From Dryococelus australis (lineage: Eukaryota; Arthropoda; Insecta; Phasmatodea; Phasmatidae): a stretch of 64,000 nucleotides of DNA. A model generated the notes under the pieces. The model was not told the origin of the DNA. It saw only the letters and a program-made list of their open reading frames with translations, and ran no database searches. Below, piece after piece: positions 34,600 to 45,965 of this stretch. A program made the translations under genes and the position numbers. Within the stretch, counting starts at the first letter, position 1. The number at the start of each line of letters is the position of its first letter. The DNA is taken from positions 22,058,795 through 22,122,794 of the forward strand of contig CM057002.1 of NCBI GenBank assembly GCA_029891345.1. The letters are read 5' to 3'.

Positions 34600-35040
34600 T
34601 CAAGTAGAAGCTATGAAATTCATGTCCGCTGATGACGTGATTGGTAGTTTGGTAGATATTTAATTTTTTGGTACGTAGATCTAACGAAACTTCTAAATAC
34701 CAAAGGATAAGCTACAATTGATCTAGCACATGCACAGATCGTACAACAGCACATAACACATGCACAGAGCAAAACTAAGTACTAGATCCTACACTCAAAA
34801 TAGCACACGCACATGAAATTACGGAAGTTTACACAAAGCAGTCCTGAAAATGAAATGAAAACTATTCTCGGTAAACTGCGAGTGCGTACGTTGGTTAACG
34901 TTGATATTTCGTGAGTTGTAGAAACATGGACGAAACCGATTTTATATTAAACTATTGCAGTTCATCATCTTAACACCGCTCGCAAAATAACAATCTCTAT
35001 AAAAACAAACTATCGTACAAATGGCGCCAAACTCTCCCAA
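34600..35040. other. No gene seen
   Basis: Contains three CACATGCACAGA-type words at 34725-34815, otherwise nothing. Confidence 0.4.
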
Positions 35041-35044
35041 ACAC

Positions 35045-35262
35045 GGGGCCGCGGTGCCTGAGCGGTTAGCCTGCTCGCCTCCCACCAAGGCGAACAGGGT
35101 GCGGTGTTTTCTCGGGGATATCCAGTTTCCCTTTTCCCCGTCCTTTCATCCCACCGATGCTCCATTCTCACCTCAATCGCCCTCATCGGCTCTCAGGATC
35201 TCGATGTTAAGAGCCACCCAAATCTATTCACTCACTTTCCCAAGAAAGAGTCAAATTCACTG
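35045..35262 (+). mobile_element. tRNA-derived SINE, internally deleted, followed by poly-T
   Basis: Head GGGGCCGCGGTGCCTGAGCGG with box A. The box B segment and following body are deleted (a jump from GCGAACAGGG to GCGGTGTTTTCTCGGGG), then the normal tail. A T run of about 25 bases follows at 35263. Confidence 0.7.
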
Positions 35263-35610
35263 TTTTTTTTTTTTTTTTTTTTTTTTTAACAATTTACATC
35301 TCTCTATATGAACTCAGCGGTATCCTCGTGTTCTGATTGGCCAATCTCAGCGCATAGGGAACACGCACGGGAATTGTGAGATCTAGCGAACTTCTCTGTG
35401 CGTCTCTCCTGCGATACGTTCCTGTGCGTATGCTGTGCGTGAATGTGGCTATTCTCCATGCTTAAGTTACACGTGTATCTTACTTTCTGTGCGTGTGCGC
35501 AGCATTGGTTTACCAAATCCCGAATATCGCCACCATATTTGTTTGGAAATTGATGCGGAAAAGTAATCCGGAGATGGCTTCATACTACAGTGCACGTATA
35601 TATAGACCTA

Positions 35611-36165
35611 TAGGGTCAGCTGTGTTACACGAAAAGACTTCAGGACTACTTGTAGGTACTCCAAAACACTAGAATTCAGGCCCACTTTCGAGATTGGGTA
35701 ATTTTAACTGTCACGTATTGCAGGTGTCTGCCCGCGAATCACAGACACTCAGTGTCGTAGTTGCCTAATTCTGATTGGCCCAGTCAGGTAAAGGAACTGT
35801 CTCCCTACTAAGACACGTGGCCAATAACCAAAGGAAATCTGTATGTATGGCATAGATAGAGACATGCAAAATTCGCGTTATTATTTGAGGACACATTAAA
35901 CTTTTAAAACTTTTACCTTTCCAATACGTTTGTTATTGGAATATACTTTATTTGATACGACCTGGGTAACTCTGCGCCAATAAACGAACACTTCACAATT
36001 GTGTTACCCAATAACGAGCAGTTCAGTCAGAGAGGGAGTGACTTAACAACTATGCAGCAGCTTAGCCCGATGCCAAATAATAACGCGAATTTTGCGGATC
36101 CCTAGCTGTAGAACATTGTAATATAGTCTTCGCGTAAATATTTCCACGGAAAACAGGTGGCCCGA
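35611..36165 (-). mobile_element. MITE family A, host of a nested family C copy
   Basis: Both TIRs are recognisable (TAGGGTCAGCTG..., AACAGGTGGCCC). The interior is interrupted at 35857-36104 by a complete family C element. Confidence 0.7.
35857..36104 (+). mobile_element. MITE family C nested in a family A copy
   Basis: TAGAGACATGCAAAATTCGC at the left, GCGAATTTTGCGGATCCCTA at the right. Confidence 0.75.
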
Positions 36166-36482
36166 CGTATAGAGGTGCTTCTTTATGAATTCACGTAAGT
36201 AAAATCCAAACCAGAATTTAAATTTCAGTGATACATTTTGGAATGTACCTAATACATCTTAATGTAGGCATAAATGTATGAACACGGTTTTTCATATAAG
36301 TAGTTTTTATTTATTTACGATAATAGCCTCGTGGAAATGCCACGCCAACGTGTTATGCGGTACAGATTACCTCTTTGCTCGACCGACAGAGAGCGTCATA
36401 ACGGTAAACGAATCACTGGCAACAAAGTTCCAATTCAATCATACTAAATTTAGTTACCGATTACTGAAATTGGAGACTATGG

Positions 36483-36733
36483 GTAGCCGTGGGAACGCAA
36501 CGGCTATAGAGAGCTCGACTCGCGTCCTAGGCGAACCGGGTTCGATTCCCAGAGGGGTCGCCCCTAGGTTTTTCACACGTGGGAATCGTGCCGGACAATG
36601 CCACCGGTCGGTGGGTTTTCTCGGGGTTCTCGCGTCCTCCCCCCCCCCCGGGTGGGGGGGATTCCGCCGCTGCTCCACACTCGCTTCACTTCAGCCACAT
36701 CCGCTCTCAAGACGCGCCCAAACATTTCCACTA
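36483..36733 (+). mobile_element. tRNA-derived SINE
   Basis: Box B GGGTTCGATTCC and the body are intact; box A is altered. Flanked by the 10-bp duplication GAGACTATGG (36473 and 36734). A C/G homopolymer expansion occurs at about 36639-36659. Confidence 0.8.
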
Positions 36734-36743
36734 GAGACTATGG

Positions 36744-37380
36744 TTTATCTCGGGAAAAGTTGACTGTTTGTTAGAATTCTACGTCAGAACTCATATCAGA
36801 CTGTTTTCTCGGCGTTCAAGCATGTCTGGAGCTATTATCCCATTTGACTGGGTTAATGAAGGCTCTGTTACTCTAAAGTAGAACGTTTATAATTGATGTG
36901 CAAAGATCTTAGTCGAGTCAAACCTTGCTTGTCCAATCACAAAAGGGCCATGTATCTAATATACTAGCCAGAGATTAGGGGCCTAATCGAAAATTTGCCA
37001 GCTCAAAAAATTTCTGGGGATTTTCCAAGATCCGTAAAGAATAAAACGCAACGTATGTTGCAGGCGTTAGCAGAGTATTCGCTATCGAAATACAAGTAGA
37101 AGAGCTTGCAGATACTTTGTCCTCGTGCGATTTATGGTCGCGGGAAGAGAACGAGCGCCTTGCAGTTGCAGTTAGGCAAGCCAGAGCGACAGTCGCCAGG
37201 AATGAGTCTTGACTGGGCTACACAGTGACCGTTGCCGTAATGGACAACAATGTTGCAATAAAGGTGCGGTGTGTACTGGTTAAAGTGCAATAATGTAACG
37301 TACATAGAGTCCTAATTGCGCTGTCAGTTGTAACTCAAAATGGCACTACTATTACAGATAGTACAAATAAGGCGATGCAC
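36744..37380. other. No gene seen
   Basis: A moderately GC-balanced stretch at 37050-37200 has no maintained frame. Confidence 0.4.
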
Positions 37381-37646
37381 TTAAAAGATATACAATGTTA
37401 CACATTGATTGGGACAAGCGTGCGCTATCAGACCAGGGGTGGACTTAATAAACCAACGTACACAATGTTACACAACTTGAGCACTCACTAGATTCATCTG
37501 TGCTGTATTTTAAAAGATATACAATGTTACACATTGATTGGGACAAGCGTGAGCTATCAGACCAGGGGTGGACTTAATAAACCAACGTACACAATGTTAC
37601 ACAACTTGAGCACTCACTAGATTCATCTGTGCTGTATTTTAAAAGA
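37381..37646 (+). repeat. Tandem duplication, 129-bp unit
   Basis: Units 37381-37509 and 37510-37638 are almost identical (GTGCGCT against GTGAGCT is the difference seen), followed by the first bases of a third unit. Non-coding. Confidence 0.9.
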
Positions 37647-37655
37647 CTGCATACT

Positions 37656-37928
37656 TAGAGACCTGAGGAATTAGCGAATACATCTACCTATAGACTAGAT
37701 TTCACACTCTTGTATGCTCTCATACAGATCTCAACTGTTTATTGGTTGATTGTTGTGGTAGTAAGAGGCGGTGGTTGCGCGCACAATTTATTGCATGTTT
37801 GTTATTGGTTCATTTATCTACAGGAGGTGTCAAATAACACGTCGACCAATTACAAAAGTAACATGAACGCACAAGTGCGTAAATTCCAACTTGTCTAGAA
37901 ATGAACCCGTGAAATCCTCGTGTCCCTA
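37656..37928 (+). mobile_element. MITE family E
   Basis: TTAGAGACCTGAGGAATTAGC at the left, CCTCGTGTCCCTA at the right; interior CTGTTTATTGGTTGATTGTTG. Confidence 0.7.
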
Positions 37929-37936
37929 CTTATAAG

Positions 37937-38234
37937 TAGGGCCACCAGTTTTTCGTGAAAATATTTCAGAACAAGTTGTGTTCCAAAACACTTTAGTTTC
38001 GTAACCACTTTTGTGATTGGACCATTTGAATTGACGGGCGACTTATCTGCCTGCCCGTAAATCACGGACCGTCAGTGTGAGAGAAACATAATTCCGACTG
38101 GCCTCATTCATGTTAACAGACTCTCCTCGCACAAAGACAAGCGGCCAGTAGCTAAATGAATACTGCAAGTTTGCACATAAGATATTGAAGTCTAGCCTCT
38201 GCTTAAATATTTTCGCGAAAAACAGGTGGCCCTA
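37937..38234 (-). mobile_element. MITE family A, complete
   Basis: TAGGGCCACCAGTTTTTCGT / GCGAAAAACAGGTGGCCCTA, with TTATAA-like sequence on both sides. A family C copy follows after 8 bp. Confidence 0.85.
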
Positions 38235-38242
38235 GTTATAAA

Positions 38243-38533
38243 TAGGGACCTGCAAAATTCACGTTATTATTTTTAATCAAGCTGAAAAATGTACTGTACG
38301 TAAAGAAGACAGCGTCGTTTCTACATTGACTACTGCATAGCTATGAAGTCACTGCCTTTTTGACTGAACTCTTAGTGATTGGGGCACATAATTGTGAGGT
38401 GTTCATTTATTGCTGCAGAGTTACCCAGGGCGTGCCACATGAAGTATTGTCCACCGACAAACTTATGGCAAAGATACGCATGCTTCAAGTTTAACTTGTC
38501 CCCAAATAATAATGTGAATTTTGCAAGTCCCTA
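38243..38533 (-). mobile_element. MITE family C
   Basis: TAGGGACCTGCAAAATTCAC / GTGAATTTTGCAAGTCCCTA. Ends like family A and D (TAGGGA), interior of C. Confidence 0.75.
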
Positions 38534-38550
38534 GTCATAAGTAGTGTATA

Positions 38551-38832
38551 TAGAGCTGCAAAATTCGAGTTATTATTTGGGGACACGTTTAACTTAAAAC
38601 ACGTATACCCTTCTCATTGAATCATACTTTATTTGACACGCCTTGGGTAGTTCTGCACCAATAAATGAACATATCACAATTGTGTGCCCCAATCACGTGC
38701 AGTTCAATCATTAAAAGGCGCGACTTCGCATCTAGGCAGCGACCAATGAAGAGACGACGCTGGCTCGAGTATATACAGAACTGTGAAGTTGCGCCTGATG
38801 CCAAATGATAACGCGATTTTTGCAGGTCCCTG
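38551..38832 (+). mobile_element. MITE family C
   Basis: TAGAGCTGCAAAATTCGAG / CGATTTTTGCAGGTCCC. Lies back to back with the previous copy in the opposite orientation. Confidence 0.75.
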
Positions 38833-39018
38833 GATGTGTCTCCAAGATTAGCGCTGTTTCGTCCTAAGTATAAAATAATGGATCTTCCCGTGACCAGCCA
38901 TTTTAACGAATCGCGATAGGATAAAAAAATTTGTAAGATTTTTCTTCTTGTATTTTCATGACGAATCCCCTACCACCGTCTGTAACATACGTTCAATCCT
39001 TTATAAATTACTAATTAA

Positions 39019-39259
39019 TAGAGACCTGAAAAATTCGCGAGTTCAATGACCTGCAAGCTAACTCCACAGTCTTATGTACAAATATGCTGATATCAAATGC
39101 ACATTGGTTGTCTGCTGTCACAGTGGAAGGCGACAATTGGGCCAGCCTTCGCCAGTAGGCGTCACACACACTGTGGACCAATGGCTAAAGTTATATAAAA
39201 ACACGTGTTTTGAATTCTAGCTTGTCTTACAATGAATCTGCGCATTCTCCAGGTCTCTA
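39019..39259 (+). mobile_element. MITE family B, upstream of the CpG island exon
   Basis: TAGAGACCTGAAAAATTCGC / TTCTCCAGGTCTCTA. Ends about 80 bp before the island. Confidence 0.8.
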
Positions 39260-39339
39260 CTAATTAATCGTCAATTGGAACACGGTCTAGTTTTGGCGTT
39301 TTTAGCCAAATGCCGCGGAGGATTTGGCAGTGTAGCATT

Positions 39340-39725
39340 GACCGGGGCATGAAAGAGGGATGAAGACCGTAAAGGTGTTGGAGGGGAAGGGGTAGCGGTA
39401 CCTAGCTGGCGGTAATGGAGGGGAAGACACGAAGGAGAGGAATGTCGTCCGGAGGGGAAAGGGCATGCAAGTAGGTGGAGGGGATGTGGGGGGAGGGGGC
39501 GAGGCGGTCGCCGCCGGAGCCACGCCACGCCGCCCCTTTCAGTCGCCGCCCGACATGCAGCAGCAGCAGTACCGCGCGTCCGCCATGGACGACCATCGAC
39601 ACGGCAAGCACACCGTCGTCGTGGACCTGCTGCCCCCGGCGTACACGCGCGCCGCCGCCTCCCCGCCGCCCCACAAGCCCGCCTCCGTCGCCGCCGACGG
39701 CCTCAAGGGTGAGTGTCGCCGCGAC
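39340..39725 (+). promoter_or_regulatory. CpG-rich island around the putative first exon
   Basis: A sharp rise in G+C and CpG compared with the AT-rich surroundings, with G-runs (GGAGGGGAAGGGG, GGGGGGAGGGGG) upstream of the ATG. Typical of a housekeeping or developmental promoter with 5' UTR. No TATA box is seen. Confidence 0.45.
39555..39708 (+). CDS. Putative first coding exon in a GC-rich island, unknown product
   Basis: An open frame runs through a GC-rich island. The first Met considered is at 39555 (MQQQQYRASAMDD...); a second at 39585 sits in an ideal GCCATGG context and may be the real start. It encodes up to 51 residues: a Gln/His-rich start, then TVVVDLLPPAY, which looks folded, then an Ala/Pro-rich linker. 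It ends CTCAAGG/GTGAGT, an excellent phase-1 donor, so the gene should continue downstream on the plus strand, but no second exon is recognisable in the 24 kb that remain. I do not recognise the family. The open frame extends up to 39465 without a stop, so the true N-terminus could be longer. The minus strand also has open frames here, as expected in GC-rich DNA, but none with comparable splice and start signals. Confidence 0.5.
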
Positions 39726-39772
39726 AACGACCTCACGTTTACTTTTCATTAAGTCTCGGCTTCTGCTGGAGT

Positions 39773-40790
39773 CACGATACGACAGACCGACACGTCAGAG
39801 CTCGACGGAATTCCACATTCGATTTTATTCAGTGTTCACAGTACTACGCCGAAATCTGCCCGACAAGTGTGTTAGCTGACTGTTGGAAAAAACCTAAAAC
39901 GGCAAATTATCCTAATAATAATCAATATTTACTATTTAAAACTCACGATAAAGCGAATGATAATTTTGCTTTTAAAAATATTTGAATTTATACAAGAGAA
40001 AAAAAGTACTTGAAAACAAATCAAGACGTTAAATTGGCCTATTATTTAATACAGTAGGGAAATATTCACGAAATTTTGTTTTATAATGTCGTATTTGCAT
40101 TTTTTTTTTTTGCGCACTTCGACGAGCCCGACTTGACGGGAAGTAGAAATAGAACCCAATATCAGGCTGTCGGGGCCTGCAATTTTGTCGGGGTTACGTC
40201 ACAGTGACCTTGGTGCATTTGCTTTTCATTTGCTACTACTCAGATTTCGTCGTGTCGGGGATACCATGTCGGGTTCGTCAGTGAATTGCCAACGAACACG
40301 ATACGACACACCGTCACGACGTCAGTGCTCAACGGAATTTCACATTATATTTTATTCAGTGTTTACAATACCACGACGAAATCTGCCCGACAAGTGTGTT
40401 CGTTGGTTGTTAGAGAGTCCTAAAACGACTAGTTATCCTATTAATATACAATATTTACTTTTGAAACTCACGATAAAGAGAATAATTATTTTTCTCTTGA
40501 CAATATTTGAATTAATGTAACCGGTAAGTTATTTTGGTGGCAAGTTAATTTATACCTATTAAATATTCACAAAATTTTGTTTCATAATGTTAATGTTGTA
40601 TTTACTTTTTTTTTTTTACGCGCATCGACGAGCCCGACACGACGGAAAGTAGAAATAGAACCTACGATCATCGGGCTGTCGGGGCTGCAATTTTGTCGGG
40701 CTGACGTCACAGTGACCTTGCTTTTCATTGGCTGCTTCTCAAATTTTGTCGTGTCGGGGTTGTGTCGGTTTTGTCGGGGAATTGTGATTC
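39773..40790 (+). repeat. Tandem duplication, about 524-bp unit, in the intron after the CpG island exon
   Basis: Unit 1 (39773-40290) and unit 2 (40297-40790) align from CACGATACGACA to GTCGGGGAATTG, with many substitutions and small gaps. Both are rich in GTCGGG/CCCGAC motifs. Confidence 0.8.
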
Positions 40791-40797
40791 CAGCTTT

Positions 40798-41031
40798 AGA
40801 GACCATGGGGAATTTCGCGGATTCATTCGGCAGCAAGCTAGACTTCACAATCCTTTGTGATTCATTGGCTTTGACATCAGACCAGGTAGCACGGAATTCA
40901 GTTTTTTTATTTGCATTGCAGGTTCGTTATTGGTTGAAAGTCTAAAAACTATGGTCCAATAGAAGCACAGCCACATAAGCTCTTTGCACGTGAATGTAAT
41001 CAGACGATTCCGCGAAAAATCCGGGTCTCTG
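40798..41031. mobile_element. Single-copy MITE of the TTCGCGAA clan
   Basis: AGAGACCATGGGGAATTTCGC and, inverted, AGAGACCCGGATTTTTCGCG form the ends; interior GGTTCGTTATTGG. Confidence 0.6.
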
Positions 41032-41384
41032 CGCTATTATGCAGGAATTCGTCGTTTTCTTGTCATAACTTCAGTTTCATAGGTAGGTATTACTGGAAAT
41101 AAGGGATTATAGAAAACATAAAATTTATTATCCATTTAATACTTTTGTATCTAACTTTCAGTGCGTGTTATTTCCCGTTCGCAAAAAGGCAGGAACTTAT
41201 GGTCCTGACATTTTACAACCAACAGATAACACAATTAAAATTGCGCGCAAAAATATTAAACAATTCATAAAATGCGAATTTTCTATATTCGTACATTTTC
41301 AATCATTAGTACGTATGAAGCCGAAGTAATTATGAGTCCGAGCGTTAAAAGGCCTTCCTAGAAATTTTTTTTTTTTTATTTAGT

Positions 41385-41800
41385 CTATTTGTAGTTTCTT
41401 CGCGCTTTTTGAATTCAACCTTTGAAAAAATAATTCCGTATATGACGTGTTTGGTTATTTCGTAAATATGCTGTGTATCACATGCAAGATTTTTATACTT
41501 CTGTTAACGCCCTGCCTTATTTTTTGGTTAAACTGAACTTCTACTTACACTTTATCTATAAATTATTTCTTTCATAATTAGTATGAATAAAAACAGCGAG
41601 AATACAGGTGTGTTGGTAATGCCTAGCAGGCCTAAGAAATAGTTCTTATGCAAAAAGTTATTGCATTGGGTGCGCACGAATGCAGTGCGTTCTCTCTCTC
41701 TGGTGCGATTTTCTAGACCTAGCCAAGCTTTGTTTGCATGAGGCGAAGGAATATCCTGATAGCAGGACTTCAGCTGGGCTTCAGAAAAGTTGCAAGTAAG
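41385..41800 (+). repeat. Interspersed repeat family J
   Basis: Shares TTTATACTTCTGTTAAC, TGTGTTGGTAATG and AAGCTTTGTTTGCATGAGGC with 56505-56925 and with 47840-48600. No coding capacity survives. Confidence 0.55.
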
Positions 41801-41989
41801 GCAGGATTTACAACGATCCGTCGCGTCCGTCAGCCAATCCGAAGCGGCCATTGATTCTATCCGTCTGCCCGTCGAAAGCTTGGCAAGTGTTGACAATTCA
41901 CAGGCGAACAGATGAAATCACAGCCTTCTAAACTTGCACGTTTTGTTGCTCGTTCACGACGAGTTCTTTACAAGGCTGCACTCCAAGAA

Positions 41990-42266
41990 ACTATGCGAAA
42001 ATTTGCCATACCAGTGTATGCGCTTAGTGGGAAAGCAGGAATGGCAATGTTTCCCCCTATACATTCATTGTAGCGTTCCTACATTTGCTCGGGAAACAGT
42101 CGAATGCGTAGGGAAATTCTCAATCTTGTATAGCAGCACTGATAAACATCCCTATTTCTGCAACTTGATGTTTGGCATTAGGCTATTGCCATATAGGCTA
42201 GCGTATTCTATAGGTTTTAAAACTTCCATTACAGTTTTGGAAGTTTACTAGAAAATTTTTTACAGT
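41990..42266 (+). repeat. Interspersed repeat family M
   Basis: Second copy of the repeat at 34330; its start also resembles 61163-61195 (AGTGGGAAAGCAG). Confidence 0.6.
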
Positions 42267-42431
42267 GTGTGTGTGTGTAGTGTTTTCTTTTCGCTGTCCT
42301 TTCTTTTCATGCTTGTTTATGTAACTGGAAAAATAAATTAAGTTACATTTTTCCTGACGATTAGGCCTAATTGATGATTACGCTGGGAAACACGAGCTCG
42401 TTTTGTGCGAAAGTAAAGGTAATAAATATAT

Positions 42432-42733
42432 CTAGTGATTTTTCGCTAAAAAAATATATATGAGTTAGTCTATACGGTAGACATAAATACTATAATGACC
42501 CAACAGCAGTGCGTCTATTGTCATTGGTTGCTATCTGCTTGAGAAGGCGTTTTCATATTTGACCGGGTCACTCAGAATTCGGCAACATCGGCACGGCTCC
42601 TACGTGATTCGTGTGCAGACAGTTAACACACATTTAAAAAATTGATTCAGTCAATAAAGATAGGTAAACAACCGTACAGTGTTTCGAAATATAACTTGTC
42701 TTGAAATCTTTTCGCGAAATTTCACTACCCCTA
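42432..42733. mobile_element. MITE family H
   Basis: CTAGTGATTTTTCGC / GCGAAATTTCACTACCCCTA with interior TTGGTTGCTATCTGCTTGAG. Confidence 0.75.
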
Positions 42734-42800
42734 GTAATAAAGCACGATTTAAATGCTATTTATAAGTTTTTTTACGTCGGTTAATTTCCGTTACGTACGT

Positions 42801-42828
42801 CTATTTATTTATTTATTTATTTATTTCA
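42801..42828. repeat. (ATTT)n microsatellite
   Basis: Six tandem ATTT units beginning at CTATTTATTT. Confidence 0.8.
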
Positions 42829-42874
42829 ACTTTATGTATACTGGCGAAGTTAAGGCTTCAATACCTTCTATTAA

Positions 42875-43181
42875 CCCATTCAGACCCAGTGTGGATAATT
42901 GCGCACATTACGCACGTGTATGTAATTTTCGGCGTGTACTGCACACTGTGAAGATCAGTGACCAATGATATCACCTGTAGGTAAATGATTCACAAACCCC
43001 GTCTTGCTGGTTTAGGTCGTAATTGGATCATATAAATGTAGCCGAACATATAGCCTACAGCTCGTTGACTGCGACCAACAAACAAGTGTTGTGTCGACCT
43101 CAGTACAGAACGCATCATAATTTTTTTTCGTTTGCAACACTTGAAACCTTAAATTAAAGTGGGTCTGAGGGTCTGAAAGGG
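42875..43181. mobile_element. piggyBac-like MITE (family N)
   Basis: CCCATTCAGACCCA at the left and TGGGTCTGA..TCTGAAAGGG at the right are inverted repeats; TTAA precedes and ATAA follows, resembling the TTAA target of piggyBac elements. Interior CAAGTGTTGTGTCGACC. Confidence 0.6.
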
Positions 43182-43185
43182 ATAA

Positions 43186-43982
43186 ACTTAATCAGATATA
43201 ACATAGTGTACACATACGTAAACATAAATAGCAAGAAAAAATAGTTATATTAACAAGAGGCTAAACAGAAATATGATAGTTCAAATAGTATTAAATCTGA
43301 AAATGATCAGTGGCTTCATACTATGTTGGGCTACATATCTTTAACAGGAGTAGAGAAAAGGCAATGTCCTAAGAAATTTAAATTGAAATAGCATAACAAT
43401 TTTGATCTACAATAACACAAAATATGTTTCATAATCCGCATTACCAATCATAAATATAAAGTACCTGGGAGGAAAACAACATATTGAATCTCAGCTCATT
43501 AAAATAGATAAACAGACTTATAATAAGCATACATGTGATGAAAATTGCATGCAGCAACACATTAAAATAAATTGACGAACGGACAGCAACAATTTACACG
43601 TTGATTAAAATGAATGTATAAAACAAGTGTAGGTAATGTATACAAATAGTTAAGAGTTTTATCTTTATTTTTAAAAATACTACTGAATAATAACGCGTGT
43701 GTGTGGAATAATCGGCGCATATTCCTAATGTACTTGGTAGCACTGCTCTTAAAAGTAGTTTTGGGTACTTAAAAGCCCAATACCGCAAAAAAATTTTCAC
43801 TTTTTATGGAGAATTTTTTTCTATTTGTAGACAGTTTGGTTTTTATTAGTTTGCAGCAATGAACGTACGACGGACGTACGAAGTTTGGTTGTAAATCGCT
43901 CGGCTGGGAGACGGACGAATGTACGACGTACGGTCGCGACGGAGCTGTTGTAAATTCTGCATAACTGTTAATGAACTATAGA
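43186..43982. other. No gene seen
   Basis: AT-rich; CG-rich micro-repeats of ACGTACGACGG at about 43862-43945. Confidence 0.4.
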
Positions 43983-44222
43983 TAGAAACCTGAAAAATTC
44001 GCGACTTCAATTACCTGTAGGCTAGACTCTACAGTCTTATGTACAAATATGCCGACATCAGCTACACGTTGGCTGTCTGCTGTCACAGAGGAAGGTGACG
44101 ATTGGATTGCCGTTCTCCAAGAGGTGTCAAACACCATGTGCGCCGATGCCTAATGGTATAAATATACGTGTTTTGATCTCTAGCTTGTCTCAGAATTAAT
44201 CCGCGAATTCTTCAGGTCTCTA
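43983..44222 (+). mobile_element. MITE family B
   Basis: TAGAAACCTGAAAAATTCGC / TTCTTCAGGTCTCTA; complete. Confidence 0.8.
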
Positions 44223-44491
44223 ACTATAGGCTAATCGCTTTGACGTTACGCCCTGGCGTACAGAATCATTGCGACAACAGCGATGGAAATTAGCATGCTA
44301 AATAAACTTCGTGTGTTCTTTGTCCTCAGAATTTTGAGCGGAAGTACAGGGTTTTAATACAGCCATCTATTCACAAAAGATACGGCTTTGTCGCTGGTTT
44401 AAAACACTTTACAAAAAGGATAAATATCGTAAACATAAGGCTACTTTACGATTTTCGCTGACTGACACTTTTCCACCACAATGTTTATTTT

Positions 44492-44733
44492 TAGAGACCT
44501 GAGAAATCCACTGATTCGTTTCGGGACAAGCTATATTTCAAAACACATGTGTTAATAACACTTCAGCCATTGGTCCCCACGGTGCTTGACACCTCCTGGA
44601 GAAGGCTGAGCCAATCGTCGCCTTCCACTGTGGCAGCAGACAACCAATGTGCAGTTGATATCAACATATTTGTACATTAGACTGTAGAGCATACCCTGCA
44701 TGTCATTGAACTCGCGAATTTTTCAGTTCTCTA
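44492..44733 (-). mobile_element. MITE family B
   Basis: TAGAGACCTGAGAAATCCAC / GAATTTTTCAGTTCTCTA. It lies 270 bp from another B copy in the opposite orientation. Confidence 0.8.
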
Positions 44734-44849
44734 TTTATGTTCCAGTAACCAAATTTAAAAACCTGCAACAAAATATCAACTTTCATCTCTGTCCTGGAAA
44801 AAAATCATTAATATATTTCATATATATATATTAATTAGAACAGACACAG

Positions 44850-45030
44850 CTGTTTACAATGAAAGCTGTACTTTCCACGTTTGTGGCAGTGGCAAGCGTG
44901 AGCGATAAGGGCTACACTCCCTCGCGCATCAAGTGCGCCATCGCCGCTTGGCGCAGGGCTCTGAACTGGCGTTGCAGCGTTCTCGCAGCCCTGCTGTGTG
45001 AACGTGAGGCACTTCAAGCAGAGGCTCCTT
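44850..45030. other. GC-rich patch of unknown nature
   Basis: About 150 bp of higher G+C, open on both strands (plus: SRIKCAIAAWRRALNWRC). No start, splice or domain evidence; could be a diverged retroelement piece or exon fragment. Confidence 0.2.
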
Positions 45031-45161
45031 GTCACTTATATCGGTGGCAAATCCGTGATAAAGTTAAAAAAAAATTCTCCCCTCGTGTCCGCGTAGCATC
45101 ACTCTAAAATATATTTATAGTAAACTTCATAAACTGAATTGGAAGATTTAAACCTCATATA

Positions 45162-45455
45162 TAGGGATAGGAAAAATTCGCGAGTTCAATGACATGTAGG
45201 CTAGACTCCACAGTCATGTGTAGACTCGAGCCTCAGATGTGTGTTCATTGGCTGCTGCTCCATAGAGTAACCAGTGTTACTCCACACCTGGCAGTATGTC
45301 ACTCGCTACTTGTTTCCCTGCAAGTCTGCTATTTGCTCAGAGTCGTCCAGTGCATGTCTAGTAAACTGCGAACCAATTACAAAGTCAGCTTCAGTGTACA
45401 CGTGTTTGACATCTATCTTGTCCTGAAATGAACTCGCGAAATGTTCCTATCCCTA
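45162..45455 (+). mobile_element. MITE family D
   Basis: TAGGGATAGGAAAAATTCGC / GTTCCTATCCCTA; close to the copies at 16746 and 33205. Confidence 0.85.
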
Positions 45456-45965
45456 CCCATATATCATATGGAAATAATGCCCCACATCTGGCTGCGAAAT
45501 AATATGGAATGTTTAGCGTCGCCACTATACCTAGCTGGGAAGCTTCTTGCGCATTTGACTGTTTACTGAGCAAACGGAGAAACGCCAGAATGAATGTATC
45601 GGAAATAACTTCACCATTCACGCTTTCTCACTCTACTCATACACTCGTATAGTAAATTTGCGAGCAATTTCTTAGGGTGACGTTTTAAGATACGACTGTC
45701 TGAAAAAAAACTGCTTTAACAAAGCTGGAATGCTGCAAAATATTCACAGCATGCCGTCGTACTATCTTTGCAGTACCACTCTGTCCTCCGTTTAACTTCG
45801 CAGGTAAACGTAGTGAGGATACGTTTGATAGTTGTTTAAAAATACCTATATCGAACACGCTGTAATGCAGTACAAGTGCCATGGCGGGCCCCTTAAGCTT
45901 TTGCAGAAATTATTCGTTTTCGCGTCATAATTTCTGCTACTTACTTAGTAATTACTGACAGTCTA

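Noticed and set aside
36530..36560. Functional tRNA suggested by box B GGGTTCGATTCC
   Set aside because: Part of a SINE with target duplications; it does not fold into a full cloverleaf.
44859..45107. 82-codon frame with a GC-rich core
   Set aside because: No motif, the GC-rich part is only about 150 bp, and both strands are open; listed only as a patch of unknown nature.
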